64,000 bases of DNA from Desmodus rotundus (lineage: Eukaryota > Chordata > Mammalia > Chiroptera > Phyllostomidae). This document shows positions 9,931 to 22,029 of the stretch, in pieces. The notes under the pieces are model-generated. The model saw only the letters and a list, made by a program, of their open reading frames with translations, searched no databases and had not been told where the DNA came from. Position numbers and translations under genes: made by a program. The stretch is from positions 82,895,073 to 82,959,072 of the forward strand of contig NC_071388.1 of NCBI RefSeq assembly GCF_022682495.2. Direction: 5' to 3'. The first letter of the stretch is position 1. The number at the start of each line of letters is the position of its first letter.

Positions 9931-12167
9931 GCCCACCTTTGTCCTGTCCCTCACAAAGCAAGTCAAAGCCACAGAGGAGTAACATCTATTTCAGGCACTG
10001 CCTACATGTGCTTCTCCGTTCCCTGTATCACCCGTGGCTTCCCATAGCTACCTTTGCTCCACCAAGTTGATGACTCGGTCAGGTATAATTTCTGGCTTGC
10101 TACCTTTGACCAGTGATTTAAATGATTGTTTCTCATGCTGAACTGTCTATGTTCCTAAGAGTTTGGGGTTAAAATTTAAATAAAAATCAAATTTCTTGGC
10201 GAAATCTAGCAGAAAAAAAAATAATGTCTTGCAATTAGTCGTTTTCAATCTCTATCAAAGAGCAGATCGATTTTTCTTGATTGAGCACCTATTTTACAGA
10301 GCACTCGCACAAAGTACACATATATTCTTAAAAGATATGACTGAGGTATTCTAATAAATAGGTGTCAGGCAACGAGGAAAAAGACTACTAACATATAACA
10401 TGCTTCCAACAGTTGGAAAAGGAAAAAAAAATATTAGAAGCATAGAATTACATTATATTGCAGACAGATTTGTCTTTAGGAAAAACACGGCTTGACATTC
10501 TCATGTGATTTATATTTCATTATTAAGTCTTGAAACTTAAATTGGTGCTTGAAGTTATGTAGTGCCATGGTGACTCAGCCTATTCAAAATGGAGCTCTAA
10601 GGCTTAACTTGTCTAATATCAAACAAATATGAAGTGTGGATTACCATCCACATTTTTTATTATGAAATGTATAACTTAATCCTTAGTGATACCTACTCTC
10701 TTAAGTATAACTCTTAATTTGTACTAGTGATTGACCAACATAATTGTGGGTTGTGATGGTACCAACTTGCAATTGACTAACTTAAAAATAAAAATATACT
10801 TAGAATTCCTTAGATCTGTGAAATGATTCACTTTGAAAAAATACAACACCAAGGAAGTAATGACAAGAAATAAGCATGAATGATCAATATACAGTCCTTA
10901 GAATGTCACATGTGCAATGACGGGCAAGTCACAAAGAAGAGGCAAATAATAATGATTAAGTACAAAGAGATCTATACTGACAAATATATAGTGGTCAACA
11001 TTTTTATTATGCTATTATATATCATTACTTTTTTTTTAATACTTAGTATCACCTTGCAGAGCAAGAGGATTTATGTGGATTAAAAAAAAGAAATTGTCTT
11101 TCATTCTAAAGGTCACCTGAAAAATATGGGAATTTGCATTTTTATACCACCTGGATATAGTGGGTACCAGGTAGTCATTAGATGCAGGTCCCAGTTAATG
11201 ACTCAGGTAGCAGGGCCTTCCTTAAGGGAATGAGATTTAAGTAGGGAAATGTCAATGTCCCATTCAGAGAGCGCCGGTGTGCTGAGAGATCTGATAACAT
11301 TTTAAGTGTGCAGCACTGGGGGGGCCTGCTGTGCATGACTTTTTTCCTCCCAAAGCACAAAATCAATATCACATCACAAAGAGAGAAAGACTATAAAAGA
11401 AAACTAGGAACTGTACAAACTAGTGACACTAAGTCTTGAATAATACATATCGAGTCTATTTTTTCAAAAACAAATGAATGTAAGCTATTACAGTTGTTAA
11501 GAAACCTGCATGGTATCTTCACATGATATGTTTGCTGGCTACTCAGGCTGCATTCTTATAACTCCGGGTCGCTGCTGCTGCAGCCATTGCCTCTGATCAG
11601 AGAAACACAACCTGGGAGGCAGTGGTTGCTCACTGCTTCCTTTATCTTCTGGCAGCCTATCTACACACTGAGATTGCTTCAGGTAGTAGAAGGCTTTCCA
11701 TAAAGAAGATGAGAACTCAGGTCAGTGTTTTTGCTGCATTGTTCTAAGGCATACTATCCCAAATAATAAATGAACAGTTGCTGATGCTTGAGAGGAAGAA
11801 ACTCACAAGATAAGAGTTCAACAACACAGTAGCAGGTATTGCGCTGTGTAAAGACAAGAACTTGAGCTGTGGCCCAACCATTCCTCCCTATCCTAGAACG
11901 CAACATGATCTCTACATAGAATTAGTGCCGGCATAAAAGTCTGAGTATACAGTTACGTGATACATTAGATGGATGTGCCATTGCTACCTAGGCAATATAT
12001 GCCGGATAAGAGAAATATATTGGAAGCAAAGGGAGTGAGGGACAAGTGACCAATAGAGAAAAAATATAATAAAAAGGCCAGGACTGTAAACTCCTTTACT
12101 GAAAGTATGAACTCTTTGAGGAATCCTCTGGAAAGACTAACATATAATTCCAAGGGCAATAAGTTCA
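9931..12167. other. Unassigned sequence
   Basis: About 2.2 kb with no recognised gene or repeat. The 10880-11083 and 11178-11372 frames have low-complexity or unremarkable translations and no domain. This is a candidate stretch of unique host DNA. Confidence 0.4.
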
Positions 12168-12175
12168 CATAAATT
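12168..12175. repeat. 8-bp TSD (CATAAATT), left, of MER20
   Basis: CATAAATT here and CATAAAGT at 12436-12443 agree at 7 of 8 bases. An 8-bp duplication is the length expected for hAT elements. Confidence 0.75.
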
Positions 12176-12267
12176 CATGGTTCTCAAAAGGAAGTGATCC
12201 CACCCTCACATCCCTAGGATACTTGGCAATGTTTAGAGGCATTGTTGGTTATTACAAGTTAAAGGGT

Positions 12268-12282
12268 TCTAATGGCATCTAG
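12268..12282 (+). repeat. 15-bp TSD, left, of 5S retropseudogene
   Basis: TCTAATGGCATCTAG here is repeated exactly at 12320-12334. Only one copy belongs to MER20 (consensus-like CTACTGGCATCTAGTGG). Confidence 0.9.
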
Positions 12283-12319
12283 GTCTACAGCCACACCACC
12301 CTGAACATGCCTGATCTCG
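12283..12319 (+). pseudogene. Tailless 5S rRNA retropseudogene (5' 37 nt)
   Basis: GTCTACAGCCACACCACC followed by CTGAACATGCCTGATCTCG matches the first ~37 nucleotides of vertebrate 5S rRNA (GTCTACGGCCATACCACC...CTGATCTCGTCT) with a few substitutions, mostly at CpG-type positions. The rest of the 5S gene (internal control region, 3' end) is missing and there is no poly(A) tail. A perfect 15-bp duplication flanks the scrap, and the 5S match can be extended by 3 nt (TCT) into the right copy. That layout fits the L1-dependent 'tailless retropseudogenes' described for small RNAs. It cannot be a functional 5S gene. Confidence 0.85.
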
Positions 12320-12334
12320 TCTAATGGCATCTAG
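12320..12334 (+). repeat. 15-bp TSD, right, of 5S retropseudogene
   Basis: An exact repeat of 12268-12282. MER20 sequence resumes immediately (TGGTTAGAGACCAGGG). Confidence 0.9.
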
Positions 12335-12443
12335 TGGTTAGAGACCAGGGATGATGCTAAACTGAGTATCATACAATTCACAGCCCCATACAACAGAGTT
12401 ATCCCACCCAAAATCTAATGGATGGGGAACCCCAGCATAAAGT

Positions 12444-13389
12444 GAGTCAGTAAGTAAGGCCATAATAAAATTTTTAATAAGAATAATCACATGCCAAAGA
12501 TATATTACAGAAAGGTTAACATGAAAAAGAACCACACACAAATGAATTTTTCTACTAAATGAACCTCTAGTATATTATAAAAGCTGCCTGACTATATGCG
12601 TCACACATTTTTTTAATGTTGAAATTTAATTCTATAAGTCTTAGGGAAAGAAAAAGAGATTCCATTAACCTTAATTTTTATTTTAAATGTTTTATTTACA
12701 TTTTCATGGAGCAGATTTTAGTCCATAATTGAAACTTGCAATTGACATAATGGCCATAGAGGCTGGGAAAACTTACCTTTTAGTATTATTTATAGTTTAT
12801 GATAAAAATATAAATGATTATTAATTTTATAGATAATTTAGCTTTATCAAATAAAGACATCACTTGGAAAAATAATGTGTCCCAAATTCTTTTAGCCACA
12901 CTTCCTGTGACTAACTCACAGAAACTGAAATCTGCATGTATTCTATCTTTTTAGTGTCAGTTTTCTTAATTATGGCTTTTTACTCTTACTTTCTAAGTTC
13001 CCCTGAATGAGAATTTTACTGAATGTCACTTTACTAACTCTAGCTGCTTCTAGAGAATTGCCACCATGTGAGGTCATCATATACTACTCTCTACACTGCT
13101 GTGCTGTGGCATCTTCATTTGAATTTCTGGGTTCCAGTATGCTGTGACTAAGAATGTCAAAATAGAAATATTTAAGAAAGAAAAGAAGAAACCATTCTCA
13201 ACGAAAAATGGGTCAAGACAACACTGATGTTCACAAATGGATAATTAATTTTCTCTATCATTCAAACCCAAATTATAATTTGAAAAAAATGACATCCAAT
13301 TTAAATGACATTTATTTAGCACCTGCACTGTACAAATAACATAGAACCTGCTGCGGAGAATAAAAAGATAACCCAGGTGCCGTGTTTCC
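12444..13389. other. Unassigned AT-rich sequence
   Basis: No gene or confidently recognised repeat. Minus-strand frames near 12338-12541 and 13245-13448 are domain-free. Confidence 0.4.
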
Positions 13390-13560
13390 TGTCCCAAACC
13401 TAGAAATAGAATTCCGGGTTTGAAACCCAGCTTTATGTTGAAGTCCATACAACTTAACCTCTTTATACTTTAATTTCTTCTCTTGTAAATTGGAAAATTA
13501 TAGTACTTAAGTACTTAGCATTGTGAGGGTGAAATGCCTAAAATACTTTCTGGAAAAGTA
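13390..13560 (+). mobile_element. MIR SINE fragment
   Basis: MIR order is visible: 'attccgggtttgaaacccagctttat', 'acaacttaacctctttatactttaatttcttctcttgtaaattggaaaattatagtac', 'gtgagggtgaaatgcc'. The last part mirrors 'gtgaggattaaatga'. A diverged, non-coding ancient tRNA-derived SINE. Confidence 0.7.
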
Positions 13561-14899
13561 AGCTATCAAAAAATGTTAGGTGTTTTTAAGTACAGTTTTA
13601 CTCCCAGACTGATGGATCAGCATGAGCAAAAGTTCAGAAATAGGAAAATGCGATATATGTTGAGAAATGACAAATGGCTTGGTGAGCCTGCAATAAAGAG
13701 ATTAATTAGAAGACATCATCAGTTCTAATGATAAAAGCCAAATTAAAAGCAAAATACAGAGAGGTTAGAATGTCATACTAATGAGGTCAGATGTGTGTGT
13801 GTTTTGGGAGGGAGAGCACATTATCCAAGGTTTTGAACAGGCAATTTATCTGGGTTTTGGAAAGCAACTCCATTGGCAATGTGAAGACTGAACTGGAGGA
13901 TAAACATTATAGGATGGAGAAGAATTTAGAAACTATTGTCATAAATCAGATAAGACATACCCATGCATGATCTAAAGTTATGAAATTAAGAATGAAAAGA
14001 GAAGATAATGGAGATACTACAGAAGAAAAAAAATGAGCCAATGTTTTGTCTATGAGAGTTGAGTGGGACAGTCAAACATTTATATTGTTTAGATTATTTA
14101 CACTTATATTGTCCCCTACTGGTCTGCAATTTCACTTTATCCAGGAATAGTTTATGGTAACTACCCCGAGTTACAAAGATTTGCCTTTGCGATCAAAGTT
14201 TATGTAAAGTCTGTCCTGATTACCTAGAGAGATATAACTTTTCCATTTTTCAATCCTAGGAAAAATACTTTAGAAAAATTACAACTTCATCTTTGTACAC
14301 ATATGGATGGGCTGTGTCCTGTTGGCTGATGGTTTCTTGGGGGCTATAAGGATATATAAACAATACTTCACCAAGTTATAGGTACAGTATGGACCATTAA
14401 AGAAGATGCCCAGGAACTTATGAGCCATAAGCGATATTATAAATCCTGTATCAGCTCTGAAATTTTATGCAAAAGTTTACTGTATGACAGCTTCCTTCCT
14501 AACCAGTTGGAGATTTAGGACTCTCAAACCAATATTTTATATGAGAAACAAGTTTGTTTCATGCATAGCTATTTTACTGCATACCATTATTAATTTCTAT
14601 TATCCTACATACAGAGAAGTATGATTGAAACAATTTCTATGATCAATGAAGCCTAAAACACAAGCAGGGAAGAACGCTCCACTATTTACCTGACAACAAT
14701 TCATGCACAACAAGAAGTTTAATGTTACAAAGAATCAGTCATGGCCCATAAATATTATTGTTTTTCTATGGCTACTGATAAAATCTTTGAAAACATTCCA
14801 AGTTAAATTCTTCAGCACCAAGTAAAATTCTGTTGCCTCAAATGATTAATAGTCTAAAAATGTCCATAAATTAATAAAAAAGAGACCAATACCTCAGTA
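13561..14899. other. Unassigned sequence
   Basis: About 1.3 kb without recognised genes or repeats. The frame at 13534-13728 (64 codons) has no domain. Confidence 0.4.
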
Positions 14900-15023
14900 T
14901 GGAAAAGAAAAGAGGGTGATAAACATCAAAAGACATTCAGCTGCACTTATAAAAACCCTGAAAGTTCTAATCACAACATGCACTTCTTCTATCAGATGGG
15001 CAAGGGACAAAAAATTTAATAGA

Positions 15024-15225
15024 GCCCTGGCTGGTGTGGCTCAGGGGATTGAGCATTGGTCTGTGAACCAAAGGGTTGCTGGTTTGATTCCCAGCCAGGG
15101 CACATGCCAGGGTTTGGGGCCAGGTCCCCAGTAGGGTGCGTGCAAGAGGCAACCACACATTGATGTTCTCTCCCTCTGTTTATCCCCACTGTCTTTCTCT
15201 AAAAATAAATTAAAGAAAATCTTTT
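15024..15225 (+). mobile_element. VES-type bat SINE
   Basis: GCCCTGGCTGGTGTGGCTCAG start, A box within TGGCTCAGGGG, B box GGTTTGATTCC, then 'cagccagggcacatgccagg', 'ccccagtagggtgcgtgc', 'aggcaaccacacattgatg', a CTCTCCCT stretch and an A-rich tail. L1M sequence with similar 'aaaaattt-ata' flanks both ends, consistent with a decayed target-site duplication. Confidence 0.92.
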
Positions 15226-15594
15226 AAAAATTTTGATAAAATATTTTGTTGATGACAGAAACTCTCATACACCACTTATGGAATGACACTTGCTATGTAT
15301 TATAGGGCAGTTTAACAATATCTATCATGTTCAAAGTGAACGTAACTCTCTGGGGTATTTATCCTTAAAAGTATACTTCAAACAGGGCATCAGACAGTTA
15401 GTGGATATATGTAACTCAACAGAGAGACCATTAAATATGCCATGACACCTTATTCAATAACACAATAAACAGACATGGCACTGATATGACATAGCTTCTG
15501 AATTTTATTATGTAAAAAAAAACAAAGTATGGATTTTTATGTGTGCAAAGCATATATTGGTATGAAAAATAAAGAACAGTTTCATATGTGTTTG

Positions 15595-15800
15595 TTTTTA
15601 AAATATTTTATTTATTTTTAGACAGAGGGCAAAGGAAGGAGAAAGAGAGGGGGAGAAACATCAACCTGTGGTTGCCTCTCACATGCCCCCTACTGGGGAC
15701 CTGGCCTGCAACCCAGGCATGTGCCCTGGCTGGGAATCAAACCAGCGACCCATTGGTTTGCAGGCCAGTGTTCAATTCACTGAATCACATCAGGCAGGAC
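15595..15800 (-). mobile_element. VES-type bat SINE, antisense
   Basis: Reverse-complement VES order on the plus strand: T-rich tail, 'gaaggagaaagagagggggagaaacatca', 'tggttgcctctcacatgccccctactgggg', 'catgtgccctggctgggaatcaaacc' (antisense B box GGTTTGATTCC), then 'ccagtgttcaattcactgaatcacatcaggcagg' at the 5' end. It faces the SINE 370 bp upstream. Confidence 0.92.
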
Positions 15801-15870
15801 AGGGTATTTAAGTAGAATATTTCTGCAAGGATTCACAAAGAAAATGAGAAGCAGAAAGTATGTTTTAAAT

Positions 15871-16095
15871 GGAGAATTAAATGTTGGGAGTACTAGAGAA
15901 CAGGGGGTCTTAGTATTCATGGTATAAATTTATGTCCATTTGATTCTGCATATGCGCCTCACTTATTCAAAACACATGTTAATTTATGATGTTCACAAAA
16001 ACAAAAAGAAATCATAAATGCTACCGTCTATCAACCTTGTAAATGTAGATGGCTAAAATAACAAAGGTTTTTAATTACCATGAGATTCTCAAGGT

Positions 16096-16130
<35 letters not shown>

Positions 16131-17781
16131 GTCTCTCCCTGTCTCTCTGTCTCTCTGTCTCTGTCTCTCTCAAAGTTTTTAAAAAATTGCTTTCGGTTTT
16201 GTTCAACACTGTCAATTTATTGACCTATAACTCTTTTTGTATCTGCATATTTTGCTAAGCTTTTTTTAAATTCTCAACCACAGCATAGAACATGCCATAC
16301 AGCAAGGAGGTGCTCAATGAATATTTTAGAACGCTGAACTATAAAAACAGAGACCTGTCTTAATATGCAAAGGAAAAAACACCGTATTATCACTGAGGTC
16401 CCTTTATGATAAAGAGGACAACACTGAGAACTAGTTGGATCATACGTATAATATATTCTGAGACATATGGAAGAAGAGAGCTTTGTAACTTCAAATAATT
16501 ACAATTATATATAATAGTATCTACGTCTCTTTTTCAATCCATGTATTTTCTTAGAATCTTAGTAGTTGCACTGAGAAATCAGATCAGTAATGGATAAACA
16601 TTAATTCATTAATATCTGGCAGTATTACTTTAGATTTTGAAACACTAATAACTTTGTAAACAAAATTGCTATAATGTGAAATCCAAAATATGATTTTACA
16701 GGTGTGAATGAAATTCTCATGGATGAGAATAGCAGTAAGTGACAATTTTGTGGGTTTGTTTAAAAGTATGCTCTTAAAAAGCCATCAGGTAATTTATTTA
16801 AAATGTATATTTTAAAAATAGAGAGAACATTAGCCAAATGGATTCACATCTTTTACTGTACTGAGGTAAAATCATCTGAAATTAACTACAAAAGACTTTC
16901 TCAGGAGTATCTAAAGAATTTAGCTGCAGTTCATTGAGGTTTATTCAATGCTCTTCTTGAAGGAGAGGGAAACATATGCTCTCCTTTTAGTTTTTTAAAA
17001 GTCATTCTTAATGTAATTTTGTTGCATACAGTTCAGAGTTCGAATCCTACTATGCAACGACATGGTTGCTGCTGTGGTTTGGGTACTGATGTCTCTTCTC
17101 AGGCTCGCCCGAATCAACGCAGCCCAAATGCTTCCCAGGATCCTTGTTAGGCTGTTTTTTTTTTTTTTCTTTTTTCTTATTTGTTTATAATTTGTTCTTT
17201 AAGAAAACTTTTTTTTATATCTGTGGACATATTTTTAATTTTTTCCAATATATGTATCCTTCATTAAGTCTTCCATTCTCAAGAAAATATCAGTTTTCAT
17301 CCAAACTCTCATTTGAGAATGTTACTTCTTTAAATCTAGAACCTGACATTTGTAATTTCTATAACTATGAAAACTACTGAGTTTTCATCGCAGTGTGATA
17401 AATGCTCTCAAAGTCCCCTTCTGACAAAAACAGAGGCTTTTAGGTTTTGTTTTTAAGTAACAGAAGTAGCATAGATTGCTTAACCAGTTTATCATAAATG
17501 AAACAACAATTCTGTAACTTGGCACACATGGTAAAGTAAAAACTATATTTAACAGAGTGATTATCCATGTTTAGAACATTTTCAGTAGGATCTATAAAAA
17601 CAAAAGTAAACCTGTGAGTGTTTATATATATGACAGCGGAGGGAAATGGCATCTGGCTGTGACTCATCTCAGACTCTAGTGAGTATTTAATCCTAATTCT
17701 TTTTGTTTTGTTTTGTTTTATACTATTTCACTCTTCATTACATCTTCTTTGTGAAACCTACAATTTATACTCTTCAAGAAG
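15871..17781. other. Unassigned sequence with a CT microsatellite
   Basis: Mostly featureless AT-rich DNA. A MIR/L2-like 3' end may lie at 16270-16345 ('aggtgctcaatgaatattt'). A tRNA-like B box string (gttcgaatcc, near 17038) has no A box or cloverleaf around it. Confidence 0.4.
16097..16172. repeat. CT-rich microsatellite
   Basis: About 15 CT units from 16098, followed by CTCTCCCTGT and CTCTCTGT variants. Pure polypyrimidine on the plus strand apart from interspersed G. Confidence 0.95.
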
Positions 17782-17789
17782 AAGACTGA

Positions 17790-18495
17790 GGTTGTGGAGA
17801 AAAGGGAACCCTAGTGCACTGTTGGTGGGAATGCAGACTGGTGCAGCCACTGTGGAAAACAGTATGGAATTTCCTCAGAAAACTAAAATGGAACTGCCTT
17901 TTGATCCAGCAATTCCACTGCTGGGATTATGCCCTAAGAATCCTGAAACACCAATCCAAAAGAACTTATGCACCCCAGTGTTCATAGCAGCACAATTTAT
18001 AATAGCTAAGGGCTGGAAGCAACCTAAGTGCCCACCAGTAAATGAGTGGATCAAAAAACTATGCTATATTTACACAGTGGAATACTATGCAGCAGAAAGA
18101 AGCAGCTCCTACCATTTGCAACAGCATGGATGGATCTGGAGAGCATTATGCTAAGTGAAATAAGCCAGACAGTGAGAAACAAATACCACATGACCTCATC
18201 TATAAGTGGGACCTAATCAACAAAGCAAACAAACAAGCAAAATATAACCAGAGACATGGAGATAAAGAACAAACTGACATTGACTGGAGCAGAGAGGGGA
18301 GAGGAATAATAGGGGAAAGAAGAGGAAGGGTCATCAAGAAACATGTATAAAGGACCCACGGACAAAGCCAAAGGGGGTAGTGAGAGACAGGGATGGGTGG
18401 AGGGGTGGGGGGAAAAGGAGACAACTGTACTTGAACAGCAATAAAAAAATAATAAATAATAAAACATAAAGTAAATAAAAACTGGCAAAAAAAAC
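17790..18495 (+). mobile_element. 5'-truncated bat L1 3' end
   Basis: Starts in the L1 ORF2 C-terminus ('gttgtggagaaaagggaacc') and encodes a recognisable tail segment (residues like [48 protein letters not shown]) up to a frameshift near 18095. The 3' UTR is G-rich ('ggatgggtggaggggtgggg') and ends at the L1 terminus 'gagacaactgtacttgaacagcaataaaa'. A possible short TSD AAGACTGA occurs at 17782-17789 and 18496-18503. Confidence 0.9.
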
Positions 18496-18949
18496 AAGAC
18501 TGAAATGAAATAACGGCTTTAGCATTCAAGAGACATAAGACAATTAGATGCCTGCTTGTGTGATTCACTTGTATTTACCTCCTTACATAGCATTCCTTAG
18601 TGACATTCAAGATCTGGGTTCCAGTTCAAATGCTTCTAAATATGAGACCTTTAAATTTTAATACACAGTATATGCTTCTTAAAAAGCTTCTTGTTGCCTA
18701 ATATTTTGCAACATAAATGTTTAACTAATTTGAGTTCATCCTCAAGAACCTTAAAACAGTACTTCCCTACCCTTCCCTCCTAAGCCATTGTGGTCAGACA
18801 TGTTTCATTCAAACATGCTGTGAATATGCAATACATACTTTCCATATCGTTAGTACCTATCTTTTAGAGAAATTTTTAAAGACTATAACAGATTACATTT
18901 TATCTATTATTCCAGCACCAATAATATGTGTTTGGGGGTGTGGTCATCT
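18496..18949. other. Unassigned sequence
   Basis: No recognised gene or repeat between the L1 3' end and the older L1/HAL1 region. Confidence 0.4.
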
Positions 18950-21090
18950 AAATTCTGACCTCTGAATCTTCTTCCTTGTGCCTGAAAACCCTCTTCAACA
19001 TTTATCATATAATAAGCCTGCTGGCAATGCCTTATTTCAATTTTGTTTGTCTGAAAGTTTTTATTTCTATTTTATTTTTGAAGAATTTCTCACTGAGTAC
19101 AGAATTACAGGCTGGCAAGTGGATTTTCTTTGTGGGTGTACGCGTGTGCTTTTTATATACAAAGGTGTCATGCCATTTTCTTCTTGCTTACATAGATTTT
19201 GATAAGAAATATTTTGTGATTTTTATCCTTGTTTCTCTGTAGGTAATAACTAAATTGCCTTCCCTCCCCAACCTCACCCACAGCTGCCTTCAATATTCTC
19301 CTTTGTTTTGCTTTTCAGCAATTTGAATATAATACACATAGTTCTATTTTTTAAAATCTGTTTGATATCCTTGAATGTTTTGTGTCAATAGTTTGGTGGT
19401 TTTAGTAATTTTAGAAATGTATTGGTCATTATTCCTTCAGATATTTATTTTGCCTATTTATTTCTTTACATTCTGGAATTCTAATTATATGTATTTATAC
19501 CATTGAATATTAACCAAACACTTGGATTCACTATACTTAAAAAAAGCCTATGTATACCCTTTTGCACTTCAGTTTGGATAATTTCTATTGACCTCTCTTT
19601 TAGTGCATTGAATCTTTTCCTAGCTGTATTGAGTCTACTAATGAGTCTGCAAAAGGAATTCTCCATTTGTCTTGCTGTATTTGATTTCTAGGATTTTCAT
19701 CTTGCTGTTTAATATATTTTCTATTTCCTTTCTGAATTTACCTACATGATCTTGCATGTTGTCTACACCTTTTAACATATCAATCACAGTCATTTAAAAT
19801 GCTTAGGTTGATAGTTTCTACATCTATGGTATATGTAATTCTTGTTTTGATGATCGCTTTGCTTCATTAAGTCTCTTGTCTCTTATGGTACATTTTACTA
19901 ATATTTTTGCTGAAAGATGAACTATGAAACAGTACTTAGCATGGTAAGTATTCTTTATCCTTTTTCTATGTTTGGAAATGAGCATTCTTGCCTTTTGGTG
20001 TGCCTTCAGCGTAAGGTTTTACAGTATTACTGTAGGCAAGCACTGAGTTAGGCTTGGAGTTTTTCGTGTCCACACGTGATTGCCGTGTTGGAAGTGTTTT
20101 GCTTCTATGGGCAGCAGATACTCACAACCCTCTAGGAATATGTTTTTGTTTCCTTAATTAGATTGGGTCTTTTCATCGCCCTGCCCGCCAAAGAAGTCTT
20201 CCTCTTGCTTCTACACCAGCTGTATTCCTGTTATTTTTACTAAAGATCAGTTATTAGAAGTAGGTGGAGAAGGGGTTGTCTTCTCTGATGTTCTGGTTAA
20301 ACCTCAGTCTCCAGTACAGTTCTATGAGTCTAGGTTTCTTGAGTACGGCCCTTATTAGTGCCTATGCCCCTCCTTCAGGAATAGGGCTTCCTTTTCCCTC
20401 ATTCCAATAACCCACTGTAATGAGTATCTAACAATTTCCTTCAGCTATGAAGCAGATGCCTTTAAAATTCAGTTTAAGGCTTTTGTTACTTAAAGGAGTA
20501 AAGGAGATGACTCTGGTTGAGTTTTAGTGGAGGGCCCCATGCCCCTTCCAGGCACAGTGGGTATCTCCTGGTGCCCCAGAATGCATATGTAATTATCCCT
20601 CATTTTTGCAGTAGTAAAATAAATAGGTCTAAGCATATATTAACCATGGTTGCTGTTTTCTCTACCCCAACCAGCACCATGGGGACATATTTATGCAGAT
20701 TCTTCACCATTTCCCTTGCAAGGTTCTGATAACATTCATGAAGAAAAAGGCTAAAAGAAGGTGGGAATGCTCCTATGTCTGTGATACTCAGAGATCTCAT
20801 ACTTAAGCTAGCTTACACTGGCCTTTTAGCAATCGGTTAAACATTGTTAGTCTAACTGTCCTAGCAACTTGTATAGCGTGCTCCAGAACCTGCCTCAGCT
20901 GTGTACTTGTTTTGGTGCTGGTTCTTGCTCAAGGAACCTGTTTCTCTTCAAATTTTGTGATAATAGTTTGTCCTGTGATCTCAGTTCTCTGTCTCATGAA
21001 AGTTGTTAATTTGTAGTCTGTTCAGATTTTATACTTGAAATAAAGATTGGAACAATGTTCTTTCCAGCTCTTTATTTCCTTGTACTCATG
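18950..21090 (-). mobile_element. Ancient L1M/HAL1 ORF1 and 5' region, antisense
   Basis: Read on the plus strand it follows the antisense ORF1-to-5' order of old L1/HAL1: 'gaagaatttctcactgagtacagaattacaggctg', 'tttgcttttcagcaatttgaatataatacac', 'tctggaattctaattatatgta', 'ttggataatttctattgacctctc', 'aggattttcatcttgctg', then 5' UTR-like 'gttgttaatttgtagtctgttcagattttatactt'. Only ORF1 and 5' UTR are visible, with no ORF2 part. This fits HAL1 but also a truncated L1. Heavily decayed, no open frame of note. Confidence 0.55.
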
Positions 21091-22029
21091 ATCTGAACTT
21101 TGTGCTCTAGAAAAGTTACACAGATAAAGATATTGGATCCACTTCATTTTATTTAGGGGAACTTGAGATTGTCAATCACTTTCCCACTCCTTGTTCGTTT
21201 ATCTATAAAATGGTGACAATGTTCCCTACAGTAGAGAGAGATTAAAATACCCTATATTATAATAAATAAATTAAATATAGATGTCACCTGGAAATTGCTA
21301 CCTCTTGAGATTTGGTTAAAATTACCCTGAATGTCTAAATTCCTCAGTTATGGAAGTAAAAATTCGTAACTAATTGTGTAAATGCCAAGAAGTTTCTCAT
21401 TTGCTTTATCCCTTCCACTAAAATTTATCATTCCAGGTGAGAAATTTATCCTCTTTTCAAAAATCTACTTAGTTCTGCTTATAATATAAAAAAGTAAGTT
21501 CCTAACCCTCTGATCATTTTGAAAATAGCACCAATAAACTTTGGACAGCGTACAAAACACACCTATATGAGAGCTCTGGAGACTGAATAAAAGCAAGCGG
21601 ACTTCTGAAGGAAGTCAAAACTTCAACAAGAAACCACGACAAAATAACTTCCACGTCTCTGTTGAGGTTTGTTTTATTTTGAGCTTTAGAGAAGCAGGGA
21701 CAGGATGTCTAGAAATTAATAGTAAATCTTGATCTCTCAATGGATAGAAGAGCAAGGGAAAGTACACTAATAAACTAGAGCTACTGGATAGTTAGGGAAA
21801 ACATCAGAAATCTTCAGAGAAGGGAAGACCATTATTCTCAGTAAAAGGAAACATCCTTGATCTAATAAAAGGTACACACACGGTGCAAGTGAAATGCAGC
21901 TGCCGCCCGAGGCACACGAACTTGAAGTGATCTGAGTCACTGCCCACTGAAGACTTGGAAGAACTGACTTTCAGTTCAACCAAGTCAATTACCTACTAAC
22001 ACGAACCATAAACAATGCTGGATCAACAT
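21091..22029. other. Unassigned sequence
   Basis: No recognised gene or repeat. Confidence 0.4.

Larger units (their letters stand above)
12176..12435 (+). mobile_element. MER20 (hAT-Charlie MITE)
   Basis: Begins CATGGTTCTCAA and ends near GGGGAACCCCAG, with MER20 blocks in between: 'atacttggcaatgtttagagg', 'catctagtggttagagaccagggatgatgctaaac', 'cacagcccca...aacagagttatcccacccaaaat'. Flanked by 8-bp duplications. A 5S rRNA-derived scrap has inserted at 12283. MER20 copies are known to act as regulatory elements in endometrium of some mammals. Nothing here shows activity. Confidence 0.85.
14910..15870 (+). mobile_element. Old L1M ORF2 end/3' UTR carrying two SINEs
   Basis: Host L1M pieces are 14910-15023 ('ctatcagatgggcaagggacaaaaaatttaata'), 15226-15594 ('gacagaaactctcatacacc', 'gggcagtttaacaatatctatca', 'ctggggtatttatcc') and 15801-15870 ('agaatatttctgcaaggattcacaaag'). 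They follow the order of an L1M ORF2 C-terminus and 3' UTR, interrupted by a plus-strand and a minus-strand VES SINE. Coding capacity is lost. Confidence 0.65.

Noticed and set aside
12283..12322. Functional 5S rRNA gene
   Set aside because: Only the first ~37-40 of ~120 nt are present; the internal promoter and the terminator are absent.
17030..17060. tRNA-like B box string GTTCGAATCC
   Set aside because: No A box at the right distance, no acceptor pairing and no cloverleaf; not a tRNA gene.
17708..18154. 148-codon plus-strand frame as a host gene
   Set aside because: Its body is the L1 ORF2 C-terminus; the first ~25 codons are flanking DNA read through by chance.
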